Positions 47,587-55,304 of a DNA stretch of 64,000 nucleotides are shown here, piece after piece. Every line of letters starts with the position of its first letter. Positions within the stretch are counted from its first letter, which is position 1. This DNA is from Bacteroidota bacterium. Lineage in GTDB: Bacteria; Bacteroidota; Bacteroidia; NORP154. The notes under the pieces were generated by a model, which searched no databases, was not told where the DNA came from, and worked only from the letters and a program-made list of their open reading frames with translations. The position numbers and the translations under genes were made by a program. The stretch is taken from contig JACZWC010000002.1 in the NCBI GenBank assembly GCA_022572355.1, positions 1-64,000 on the forward strand, given 5' to 3'.

Positions 47587-47718
47587 GTCATGGTTGCAGT
47601 GATTAACACAAATTTAGCAATCCACATGCACCATCCAAATAAAATGGCAAATTAATTGTTCACTTTTCGATGTGCATATTTAATGGTGTAAAGCTAATTA
47701 AGCTGGACTTATTACCAA

Positions 47719-47726
47719 TAATTTTG
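47719..47726 (+). promoter_or_regulatory. Candidate -7 promoter element of the M23 peptidase gene
   Basis: TAATTTTG matches TAnnTTTG, 23 bp before the ATG. A clear TTG at the -33 position is not seen. Confidence 0.35.
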
Positions 47727-47749
47727 CAACGGCTTGGGGTAATTCACTT

Positions 47750-49660
47750 ATGAAACACAGGATACCAATATTTATAACTCTCATTTTCCTATCGTTTAGC
47801 GTGGCATTTGCGCAAAGTAGCGAGAACGAACCCTATTTCCGGTCACCTCTTGACATTCCTCTTTATCTTGCCGGAAACTTCGGAGAAATTAGATCCAACC
47901 ATTTTCATGGCGGCCTGGATATTAAAACTCAAAGCGTTGTAGGACACAAAGTGTATTCGGTAGCAGATGGCTATGTTTCACGAATTAAGGTCTCTGCCTG
48001 GGGATATGGAAGAACCCTCTATATAACCCATCCCAACGGCTATATAAGTGTATACGCTCATTTAAGCGTGTATTCCGGAAAGATTGAAGAGTATGTCAAA
48101 GATCAGCAATATAAAAAGCAGCGATACAGTATTGAGCTGTTTCCTTATAAAAATCAACTTGTGCTGACAAAAGGAGAGGTAATTGCCCTCTCGGGAAATA
48201 CGGGTGGATCGAGCGGCCCGCATCTTCACTTTGAATTGCGCAGTGATATTACTGGCAATCCAATAAATCCTTTGCTATATGGATTTGAGATCAAAGACTC
48301 ACTCAAACCTGTAGTAAAAGCGGTCAGAATTTATCCAATTAATAAAAACAGTCATGTTAATCACATGCCAATCGCGAGATATTATGCAATTGCCGGAGCC
48401 AAAGGCAATTATCGATTGAGATCTGAGAATCCAATTGAAGTGTATGGAGAAATTGGATTTGGCGTCGAGGTGTATGACTTTCTGAATGGATCGCATAACA
48501 AATGTGGGATATACTCCATAGAGTTGCAATTGGACGGTACTACAATTTACTATCACGAAATAAAGACTTATGGTTTTCATGAGGACAGGTACATAAATGC
48601 ACACATAGATTATAGAGAGTTCAGAAAAAACGGAAGACATGTGCAGAAAAGCTTTATCGTACCCAATAACAAATTGTCCTTATACAAGAAAACACTTAAT
48701 AGGGGCATTATGAACCTTACAGACGGAAAAGTTCATGATTTAAAATATATTATTAAAGATTCATATGGAAACACTTCCATCGTTGCAATGCAGGTTTTAG
48801 CAAGAGAGAAGATGGATGAACCTTCTTTGGCCGACACTATTGCTTCGGATCTGAATAAGAACTTAGCAGATGATCTTATAAAGGCTATCAGTAATCCGCT
48901 TTCAAATAATGTTAACGCAAATGCAGGTGGTAAAGAGGCGAATATTCCGGTGAGCATTTATCTGGCTTCTATGGATTTAGACAGCGCCAGCATGTCGCCC
49001 AATTTTGTTAAACAATTCAAGTATCCCATTGAAAACACTTACGAAACGGAAAATATAAAGATTTCTTTGCCAGCTTATTATCTGTATGACGACCTCATGT
49101 TTGAATACAAAATGACCGATACCATGATCAACGCCATTGCTCCAACTCATCATATTCATAACAGCTATGTTCCGGTTCATTCCTATTATAACATTTCGCT
49201 AAAAACAGGCCATATCAAACCGCACTTAAGGGATAAGGCCATGGTCGCATCTGTGCGAGGAGGAAGAACCTATTACCTGGGAGGAACTTACGCCAATGAA
49301 TTTGTGTCGACCAGAACAAAAAGGTTTGGAGCGTTTACGGTTGTGCTTGATACGATACCTCCCCGGATAAAAGCTATCAATATTTATCATGGTAAGAATA
49401 TGAGCCGCACACAGAACATCAAAGTAAGGCTGTATGACAGTCTTTCAGGAATAAAATCATATCGTGCTACTATTGATGGCAAATGGATTTTGATGAGTTA
49501 CGAGCCAAAAAATTCCATGATGACATTCTCATTCAATGACTGGGATCGGCTGGAATTGGACTCAGATCCAGATGGAAGCAAAACCACACACAAACTAAAA
49601 GTACAGGTGACTGATAATCGGGGTAATACTTCCCGCTTTTCCCTCGATTTTATCAGGTAA
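47750..49660 (+). CDS. M23 family zinc metallopeptidase, secreted
   Basis: 636 residues with a signal peptide (IFITLIFLSFSVAFAQ). LytM/M23 domain at about 35-170: NHFHGGLDIK provides His53 and Asp57 as zinc ligands, and GPHLHFELR provides His158 and His160. ALSGNTGGSSGPHLHFEL is the family signature. These enzymes cut peptidoglycan cross-bridges or act as inactive activators; with all ligands present, catalysis is likely. The remaining 460 residues are beta-rich, with no assigned domain. Such long M23 proteins are common in Bacteroidota. Convergent with the next gene, stop codons adjacent. Confidence 0.9.
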   Translation: MKHRIPIFITLIFLSFSVAFAQSSENEPYFRSPLDIPLYLAGNFGEIRSNHFHGGLDIKTQSVVGHKVYSVADGYVSRIKVSAWGYGRTLYITHPNGYISVYAHLSVYSGKIEEYVKDQQYKKQRYSIELFPYKNQLVLTKGEVIALSGNTGGSSGPHLHFELRSDITGNPINPLLYGFEIKDSLKPVVKAVRIYPINKNSHVNHMPIARYYAIAGAKGNYRLRSENPIEVYGEIGFGVEVYDFLNGSHNKCGIYSIELQLDGTTIYYHEIKTYGFHEDRYINAHIDYREFRKNGRHVQKSFIVPNNKLSLYKKTLNRGIMNLTDGKVHDLKYIIKDSYGNTSIVAMQVLAREKMDEPSLADTIASDLNKNLADDLIKAISNPLSNNVNANAGGKEANIPVSIYLASMDLDSASMSPNFVKQFKYPIENTYETENIKISLPAYYLYDDLMFEYKMTDTMINAIAPTHHIHNSYVPVHSYYNISLKTGHIKPHLRDKAMVASVRGGRTYYLGGTYANEFVSTRTKRFGAFTVVLDTIPPRIKAINIYHGKNMSRTQNIKVRLYDSLSGIKSYRATIDGKWILMSYEPKNSMMTFSFNDWDRLELDSDPDGSKTTHKLKVQVTDNRGNTSRFSLDFIR

Positions 49661-50533
49661 TTACTTCTTGATGAACTTTCGGGTAAAGCTCTTGCCCTCA
49701 GCGTGTATCTCAGCAAAATACAATCCAGAATCCAAACCGGAGATGTTTAGACTTACATCATTTTTGAAGTGCTTAACAGACATGATATATTGCCCAAGTA
49801 GATTTCTGATGGAAATAGTGGCTGCGCCTTCATAATTAATATTCAAAACATCCACACAGGGATTTGGGAATAATGTCAGGTGTCGCTGGTCTGAATGTTC
49901 TGTTATGCCAACACAGTTTTCAACTGTTACTTCGTATGGCTCTGATGTTGATTCACAACCCAAAGTATCTACTACTGTCACCGTATAGCTTCCGGCCTGA
50001 TAAGCTTCGAGCGTAGAAGTGGTAGCCCCAGAAATATTGGTCGAATTAAGTGACCATTGGTGTGAGGAGAAAAAAGGTGTGGCTGTAAGTGTAATGCTGT
50101 CGCCAGAACATATGACTGAATCTGGTGCATTTATGGTTGCAAGTGTAGCCGTATTAATAATCAAAACTGAATTAGGGGATTCTGAGCCTATTATCCCAGG
50201 ACTACTTCCCACAACACGGACTTTATACAGACCCAAAAGAGGCGAGTTAACGGGAATTGTTCCCAAAATGTACCCGCTCGTTGTCCAGGGTATCGGAAAA
50301 AACCCTATGTTAGTTGGGTTTGAAAAGCCACCTAATTGATCTGAAAGCTGTGCCGTAAATATATTTCCAAAATTAAAGCTGCCACTTGAGTCAACTACCG
50401 TAAACGGAATAATTATGTTACTGCCTGCACATAGTGATGTCTGAATAACTGTATCTGTGATAATAATGGGCTGGGATAATGCCGATGTACTACAGAGGAT
50501 AAAGAGGAACGTTATATTCCGGAAGCGTTTCAT
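49661..50533 (-). CDS. T9SS type A sorting-domain protein
   Basis: 290 residues. N-terminal signal (ITFLFILCSTSALSQP), a GEVTS-like cell-wall-type Ig module with a repeated CSGDSITLTATPFFSSHQWSL (an Ig-like domain), then TLFPNPCVDVLNINYEG...RNLLGQYIMSV...SGLYFAEIHAEGKSFTRKFIKK, the type A sorting domain. Expected at the cell surface or released. Function unknown. Ends directly at the M23 gene. Confidence 0.82.
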   Translation of the reverse strand: MKRFRNITFLFILCSTSALSQPIIITDTVIQTSLCAGSNIIIPFTVVDSSGSFNFGNIFTAQLSDQLGGFSNPTNIGFFPIPWTTSGYILGTIPVNSPLLGLYKVRVVGSSPGIIGSESPNSVLIINTATLATINAPDSVICSGDSITLTATPFFSSHQWSLNSTNISGATTSTLEAYQAGSYTVTVVDTLGCESTSEPYEVTVENCVGITEHSDQRHLTLFPNPCVDVLNINYEGAATISIRNLLGQYIMSVKHFKNDVSLNISGLDSGLYFAEIHAEGKSFTRKFIKK

Positions 50534-50550
50534 AGCTTAATATTACAAAA

Positions 50551-50964
50551 TTATGAGCTAATCTCCGGTATCAGCGCCTTGCAGTACGCCTCAATTTCAT
50601 CCCTTGTTTTGCGGTATACATCCAGCTTCTCCCCTTCCTCCAGCCAGGCAGCTGATGGATCGTTGAAATTTTGATGCAGCATTCTCACGGGTTTTGGGAA
50701 TACGGGACAACTTTCTTTAGCATTATCGCAAACTGTTAGCACAAGATCCAAATCCTTGTCCACGTATTCATTCACATGGTTTGAGGTGTGGCCGCTGATA
50801 TCGATACCAATTTCGTCCATCACCTGAATGGCATATCGATTGACTGGTTCTGGCCTTACTCCGGCACTGTAAACGGTATCCCGATCCTTCATGAACTTTC
50901 GCAGAAAACCTTCTGCCATCTGGCTACGGCATGAATTACCTGTACACAGCACGAGAATTTTCAT
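50551..50964 (-). CDS. arsC: Arsenate reductase, thioredoxin-coupled (low-Mr phosphatase type)
   Basis: Cytosolic enzyme reducing arsenate to arsenite. 137 residues. The P-loop CTGNSCRSQMAEGF gives nucleophile Cys7; Cys79 and Cys86 in TVCDNAKESCP form the relay pair with the 7-residue spacing of S. aureus pI258 ArsC (Cys82/Cys89). NFNDPSAAW supplies the general-acid Asp. Low-Mr tyrosine phosphatases lack the second and third cysteines, so arsenate reductase is favoured. No arsenite exporter is nearby; an arsR-like gene lies 2.4 kb away on the other strand. Confidence 0.92.
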   Translation of the reverse strand: MKILVLCTGNSCRSQMAEGFLRKFMKDRDTVYSAGVRPEPVNRYAIQVMDEIGIDISGHTSNHVNEYVDKDLDLVLTVCDNAKESCPVFPKPVRMLHQNFNDPSAAWLEEGEKLDVYRKTRDEIEAYCKALIPEISS

Positions 50965-51029
50965 GTGGTTAGAATTTTTGGTACTATATTAGTCATTCAT
51001 ATAATCCAAACGATCAAAACTAACTCAAA

Positions 51030-51377
51030 ATGAAAAAAGTATTCGTCTTTTTATTGACTCTATCAATTGTTTTTATGGCTTATGCTGGATATTTCGCTCA
51101 GGAATTGCGCAATTCAATGTCGCGGGCCAGAGATGGCAACCTGGTTGAATATACGTTGCATTTCCCCGGCGGTGAAGAGAAATTATTCACTGGAGCAGAT
51201 TTCACAAATGGAAGAATTATTGAACAAGGTGGTGCACCCGCATACTTTGAATTGATTCATGGCAAGTATGAAAAAAAATACAACATAGTGATAAGCTTGC
51301 AAAACTGCATTTATTACAAACTTGATATTGAAAAAGTAAATTCGAAATGGGAATATAGGTTTCATTTTTACTACTAA
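51030..51377 (+). CDS. Small exported hypothetical protein
   Basis: 115 residues. Signal-like N-terminus (VFVFLLTLSIVFMAYAGYFA) followed by a soluble beta-rich part (VEYTLHFPGGEEKLFTGADF). Not recognised. Divergent from arsC by 65 bp. Confidence 0.5.
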   Translation: MKKVFVFLLTLSIVFMAYAGYFAQELRNSMSRARDGNLVEYTLHFPGGEEKLFTGADFTNGRIIEQGGAPAYFELIHGKYEKKYNIVISLQNCIYYKLDIEKVNSKWEYRFHFYY

Positions 51378-51439
51378 ACTGCTCCCCTCCCCTTTCTATA
51401 TAAGGAGAAGAACAGTTGCATCCCGTTGCAGGCAGAACC

Positions 51440-52768
51440 TTATTTCACAACAAATCGCTGGGTAACCGTATTCCTATCAGTTTCCACTGTTATGAAATAC
51501 AATCCTGATCTCAGTTCCCTTACATTGATATCCAATCCCTCCCCCTGAGAGGTAAACTGAAGAACCTGCTGACCAATTGTATTCAGAATTCTAACATTGG
51601 CTGAACTGATCTGCTCAAATTTAACAGTGATTACATCATCCACAATAGAGGGGTAGATAACTATCCGGGTCTCGTTAGAATTATCATCCACAGATACGAT
51701 AGTCCGTATATCCAATGCCAGTGTTCCTGGCGATACTCCGACTGCGAACGAATCGATGAGCGTGCCATCATATTGCATCTTATAGGCCATTCCCCAGCTG
51801 GTAAAATCCGTGTTGGCAACATATAGATAGCCATTAATGTTATCATGTACCATTCCGTACAGATCACTGAGGTTAGGATTAACAGAATCGACCAGTTGCG
51901 TGTTGATATCGTATTTATGAACTTTCACGTTGATGTCATTCCAAAGTGTGTCGTAAATATACCGGTGATAGTAGATGTTGTTATCCGCCAATACCGACGA
52001 TCCGCATCCTGATGGTGCTGCCAAATTAGTTGTGATAATGGTTCTATCCAGCGTATTAAAAGCCGAAATAGAACTTCCTTTGAAATCCTTATTGTTCAGT
52101 GTATAGATCATGGTTCCATCTACCATAAGGTTATCAGGATTTACACCATCTACTCCCATGTCAACTTCACCGGCATACGTTTGATTATTCAGATCTACAA
52201 TCCCAATAATTCCGGTAGGATTCATCCAATCGAGAAGTGCATTATTGATACCGAGGTAGGCGGTATCATTTACCACTGATATACCCTCTACAGAATATAT
52301 GGGGCCGTTTGTTGTATTGAGCTTATAAATGAGACTGAGACTGCTCTTATCGTAAACTTCAAAATACGAATCAAAAGCAACGGCATTTTCGCCTATTGTG
52401 ACCAATAACTGATTGTTCCATATAGCGAGTTTTCTAATTCCCTTTATGACCGTTGAATTGGTCAGGCTCAAGCTGTTCTTATCATAAACGTACAGAATTG
52501 TATCAGCGGCAACATATATATTGTCTCCATCCATTAACAAATCCGATCCAAATCGAGCATTGGTAATTGTAGAAAAGACAGCATAGGTATCTGCAATAGG
52601 GTCATAAGCGCCCAGTGTAACCGGCGTTACCTGATTAGAATCAAAGTATGTGTACTGCCCCTCATTTAATATAATTACCTGGTGCACATAATTTGTTTGT
52701 GCAAATCCAGCTGTTGTTGTTATTGCAATTGCTGCGATTACCGCAACTTTTTTCATGAAATTTCTCAT
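51440..52768 (-). CDS. BtuG-like cell-surface beta-propeller with T9SS sorting domain (riboswitch-controlled)
   Basis: 442 residues. Signal peptide (VAVIAAIAITTTAGFAQ); a propeller of short blades starts with HQVIILNEGQYTYFDSNQV, and repeated segments such as GSDLLMDGDNIYVAADTILYVYDKNSLSL and KLAIWNNQLLVTIGE follow. This N-terminal ILNEG...and YD pattern is that of DUF5074/YncE-type surface proteins. BtuG in Bacteroides is a seven-bladed propeller that captures vitamin B12 outside the cell and hands it to BtuB. The last about 70 residues are a type A sorting domain (IVIYPSIVDDVITVKFEQIS, GQQVLQF, GLYFITVETDRNTVTQRFVVK). A cobalamin riboswitch lies in the leader. B12 capture is therefore inferred from fold, control and location. 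Confidence 0.78.
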   Translation of the reverse strand: MRNFMKKVAVIAAIAITTTAGFAQTNYVHQVIILNEGQYTYFDSNQVTPVTLGAYDPIADTYAVFSTITNARFGSDLLMDGDNIYVAADTILYVYDKNSLSLTNSTVIKGIRKLAIWNNQLLVTIGENAVAFDSYFEVYDKSSLSLIYKLNTTNGPIYSVEGISVVNDTAYLGINNALLDWMNPTGIIGIVDLNNQTYAGEVDMGVDGVNPDNLMVDGTMIYTLNNKDFKGSSISAFNTLDRTIITTNLAAPSGCGSSVLADNNIYYHRYIYDTLWNDINVKVHKYDINTQLVDSVNPNLSDLYGMVHDNINGYLYVANTDFTSWGMAYKMQYDGTLIDSFAVGVSPGTLALDIRTIVSVDDNSNETRIVIYPSIVDDVITVKFEQISSANVRILNTIGQQVLQFTSQGEGLDINVRELRSGLYFITVETDRNTVTQRFVVK

Positions 52769-52873
52769 AGCATTAAGAGTTTAAAATTTATACTTGCTAC
52801 AGAGCAAAACGAAGAATGGACTATTATTTTAGAGTCACTCTTTGCCTTTCACCCGAAAGCTTGAATTTATATT

Positions 52874-52899
52874 TCCGCCTTAGCTAAAGCTACGGCGGA
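52874..52899 (-). repeat. GGCGG-type hairpin in the leader of the BtuG-like gene
   Basis: TCCGCC (52874-52879) and GGCGGA (52894-52899) enclose TAGCT/AGCTA: a near-perfect 26-nt hairpin. It lies between the riboswitch and the start codon. No T tract follows, so it is either part of the expression platform or a palindromic repeat. Confidence 0.45.
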
Positions 52900-52907
52900 C
52901 TTGTGCA

Positions 52908-53110
52908 GGGCAGGTCTTCTGACTCACTCTATCTGCTAACGCCTTCCCATCAATCCGAAGAGTAACAGTGGCAATAGTTTGTAAACAGATTCTATAGAGT
53001 TTACAGCTGCGGGTACAGTTTCCGACTTCCTTGTCCACCATAACCTTGGTGAAGGTTGGGCACGGAATTCCCTTTTCAGTTGCCGGAATGATATCCCGGC
53101 AACAACCTAA
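52908..53110 (-). promoter_or_regulatory. Cobalamin (B12) riboswitch
   Basis: On the minus strand, in order, the conserved blocks of cobalamin riboswitches are present: TTAGGTTGTTGCC, GGGAATTCCGTG, ACTGTACCCGCAGCTGTAA, GCCACTG, GATGGGAAGGC and the 3' B12 box AGTCAGAAGACCTGCC. It sits 140 bp before the start of the BtuG-like gene, same strand. Binding of adenosyl- or methylcobalamin is expected to lower expression. A matching open frame (52880-53140) is not a gene but this RNA. Confidence 0.93.
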
Positions 53111-53116
53111 GCAACA

Positions 53117-53124
53117 CAAAAGTA
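53117..53124 (-). promoter_or_regulatory. Candidate -7 promoter element for the riboswitch transcript
   Basis: Minus-strand TACTTTTG matches TAnnTTTG. The predicted start site about 7 nt downstream coincides with the 5' edge of the riboswitch (53110). The -33 TTG is weak. Confidence 0.5.
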
Positions 53125-53140
53125 TTAAAATGTTGCTCAT

Positions 53141-53410
53141 TTTGAATATCTAAATTATTAATCGTATATTTGCGATATATGATTAAGTATTATTTCTTTT
53201 AAATTAATTTATCAGTGTTCAGGTGGCTCTTTAATTGATCAGAAGGTTTCACTGGCTACTAGCTTTAGCCAGAGACCAGACGCCAGAAGCAGTTAATTGA
53301 GAAATCAGCCATTCCGACGAAATTAAATACGTTTAATACAACTTGAAAATCCACCTCCTTTGAGGGTGGTGGTTGATAGGAAGTGTTTAATTAATGCGAA
53401 CTAAGTACTT
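53141..53410. other. Intergenic region before arsR
   Basis: About 270 bp with no coding potential seen. It holds the upstream part of the riboswitch promoter on the minus strand and a short perfect hairpin CTGGCTA (53252-53258) / TAGCCAG (53266-53272). No clear TAnnTTTG for arsR was found. Confidence 0.4.
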
Positions 53411-53725
53411 ATGGCATACTCAAAAATATCAGCGTTCAATCAAAGAGAAATTGACCTGGCGCGATATTCAAAGGCGCTTGGGCATCCCGCAAGGATTGCG
53501 ATACTTCAACTTCTTCAATTGAAGAAAGGATGCATTTGCAATTCAATAGTTGATGAGTTGCCCCTATCTCAATCTACTGTTTCTCAACACCTTAAAGAGT
53601 TAAAAGAAGCAGGACTTATCACAGGAGAAGTTGATGGCCCGAGAGTTTGCTACTGTATTGATCTGAAGGCTTGTAAAACTGCCATGAACTCTATAAATGC
53701 AATGTTTAATAAGATCTGTAATTAA
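53411..53725 (+). CDS. ArsR/SmtB family transcriptional regulator
   Basis: 104 residues with a winged helix (about 20-80): [19 protein letters not shown], then [20 protein letters not shown]. Cys41 and Cys43 (KGCICNSI) fall where classical ArsR proteins carry the ELCVCDL metal pair. Further cysteines (80, 82, 88, 103) may complete a thiolate site for As(III) or another soft metal. Expected to repress its own operon until metal binds. The downstream cysteine-rich gene (53740) follows after 14 bp and is the likely target. Confidence 0.88.
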   Translation: MAYSKISAFNQREIDLARYSKALGHPARIAILQLLQLKKGCICNSIVDELPLSQSTVSQHLKELKEAGLITGEVDGPRVCYCIDLKACKTAMNSINAMFNKICN

Positions 53726-53739
53726 AACCAATTTGTATT

Positions 53740-53898
53740 ATGAAAAATGATAAACTCAGCACTTGCTGCAAAGGCGAAACATCTACCAATAATTCCAAGA
53801 AATGTAATCAGATAGCTATCGGATGCTGCTGCTGTTGCTGTAATTGTAAATGTTGTAACTCCGAGAACTCAGAAAGCAAGAAAGAAAGCTGTTGTTAA
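53740..53898 (+). CDS. Cysteine-rich small protein, metallothionein-like (52 residues)
   Basis: A complete small reading frame, ATG to TAA, below the 60-residue size used for routine prediction. It contains 14 cysteines in 52 residues, including six in a row (residues 29-34) then NCKCC, and the ends are CC at 9-10 and CC at 51-52. The remainder is Lys, Ser, Asn and Glu with no aromatic residues, as in metallothioneins. It follows the ArsR-type gene by 14 bp on the same strand, so metal-induced expression is likely. It ends 4 bp before the convergent SPOR gene. The family is not one I recognise. The poly-Cys run comes from TGC repeats, so chance low complexity is the alternative. Confidence 0.6.
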   Translation: MKNDKLSTCCKGETSTNNSKKCNQIAIGCCCCCCNCKCCNSENSESKKESCC

Positions 53899-53902
53899 AT
53901 CC

Positions 53903-55093
53903 TTAGTTCTGCTTGGATTTCTTTTCCAGGTAGTTGTTGGCTTCTGCAATTGAAACCTTTCGGTTGTAGTTGTAAGCCACGATAAAGGGTTTCGGAATAC
54001 CCATGTCAGCCAGGATTCTTCTTTCCATGGCGGCTTGTTCATATGTTGGATATGAACCACGTGTAAGAATAGTGAGCCCTTTATCAGAGCTCTCACGAAT
54101 ACCTTCAAGCCGGAGATAAAGTTGAACGAGCTCCTCAGGAATTGATTCGCGAAAGGCACCTAGTTGGATGCGGTAATCGACCCTTCCCCTGATTATAGCT
54201 TTAAAGGAGACGTCATCAATGCTAACAACCGATTCACTATATCTTTCAGTCCTGTACTTTCGGGCATCGTTGATATTTACGATAAAGGCATCCTCATAAC
54301 CAGCAGCCCATATCTGCTTTAACAACATGTTCGCCTGTGAAACAAAGGTAAAATGGCCTATTACATAACGAATCAGGCCACTGTTGTCCATAAAGGCATC
54401 TATATTTTTTAAACCGTCAAATCGCCAGATAGGAACTAACCGCGAGTAAGCCCCTACCTGAACGGCATAGAGAGGAGTCCTGGTGGTGTACTCAATCTTC
54501 TTGGTAACTACCTCCCGCTCCAGGATAACGGGGCGGCCATCGATAATTTTCTCCTTTATTTGTGATGGATTTCTGGCCAGGCATTTATCAACCCACTTTT
54601 CCGTATCGCGCGTATAGAAGTCATTCTTGTGTACACCGTACAAGCTCACAAACTTTTCGGCAGCTGCTACGGCTTCTTCACACCGGTTATTTTGACTATA
54701 TGCAATTGTCAGGTAGTACCATGCGAACACGGGCGCACTGCTCTCTCTATGGGTTGCGGGATCGTAGTCCAGCGAAATATTGCTTACTCCATGTTTTAAG
54801 TGGTATATAGACTCGTACGTTCCTTTCGGTTTTTCGGTATAACATACTCCAAGCAAGTAACTGAGATTGGCATTGGTGCTATCTTCGTCCAGCAGTTGTT
54901 GATAAAGCGGTAGCGCCTCCTCTGTTTTCCCCCTGGCCAGCAAGCCCTTTGCCAGATAAAACTTATCCCGGAATTCAGGAGTATCTATCGTTTCTGCATT
55001 GACCGCGAATGCGGCGAAGAAATAGACACAAAGAATAATAATCTTCAATAAGAAATCTTTATTGCCGATTTTTTCTAATATGATTTTTTCCAT
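53903..55093 (-). CDS. TPR and SPOR-domain protein
   Basis: 396 residues. Signal or anchor helix near residues 15-33 (IIILCVYFFAAFAVNA), TPR-like helices at about 45-170 (RGKTEEALPLYQQLLDEDS), then two SPOR-like modules (YAVQVGAYSRLVPIWRFDG...ANMLLKQIWAAGYEDAFIV and YRIQLGAFRESIPEELVQL...RILADMGIPKPFIV). SPOR domains bind peptidoglycan stripped of stem peptides, often at the division site. Probably a periplasmic envelope protein. Convergent with the cysteine-rich gene. Confidence 0.8.
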   Translation of the reverse strand: MEKIILEKIGNKDFLLKIIILCVYFFAAFAVNAETIDTPEFRDKFYLAKGLLARGKTEEALPLYQQLLDEDSTNANLSYLLGVCYTEKPKGTYESIYHLKHGVSNISLDYDPATHRESSAPVFAWYYLTIAYSQNNRCEEAVAAAEKFVSLYGVHKNDFYTRDTEKWVDKCLARNPSQIKEKIIDGRPVILEREVVTKKIEYTTRTPLYAVQVGAYSRLVPIWRFDGLKNIDAFMDNSGLIRYVIGHFTFVSQANMLLKQIWAAGYEDAFIVNINDARKYRTERYSESVVSIDDVSFKAIIRGRVDYRIQLGAFRESIPEELVQLYLRLEGIRESSDKGLTILTRGSYPTYEQAAMERRILADMGIPKPFIVAYNYNRKVSIAEANNYLEKKSKQN

Positions 55094-55304
55094 AATAGGC
55101 GAAAATAATCATATGAACCCCCTACTCTTTCACGCAAACCCCAGAGTTATTAACAATGAAAAGTGAACTTTGACTTCCAGCAGATAAGCCGGAAATCTAA
55201 AAAAACCACCCCAACCGCCTTAATTTATAAGACGATCAGAGCGGTAATCAGATTTGCAGATTTTGAAGAACCAGGTAAATTTCAATCCACCTAGTTCAAT
55301 AAGC

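Noticed and set aside
52880..53140. Minus-strand open frame of 86 codons
   Set aside because: It coincides with the cobalamin riboswitch, whose conserved RNA blocks explain the sequence; the peptide is Cys/Arg-rich without family resemblance.
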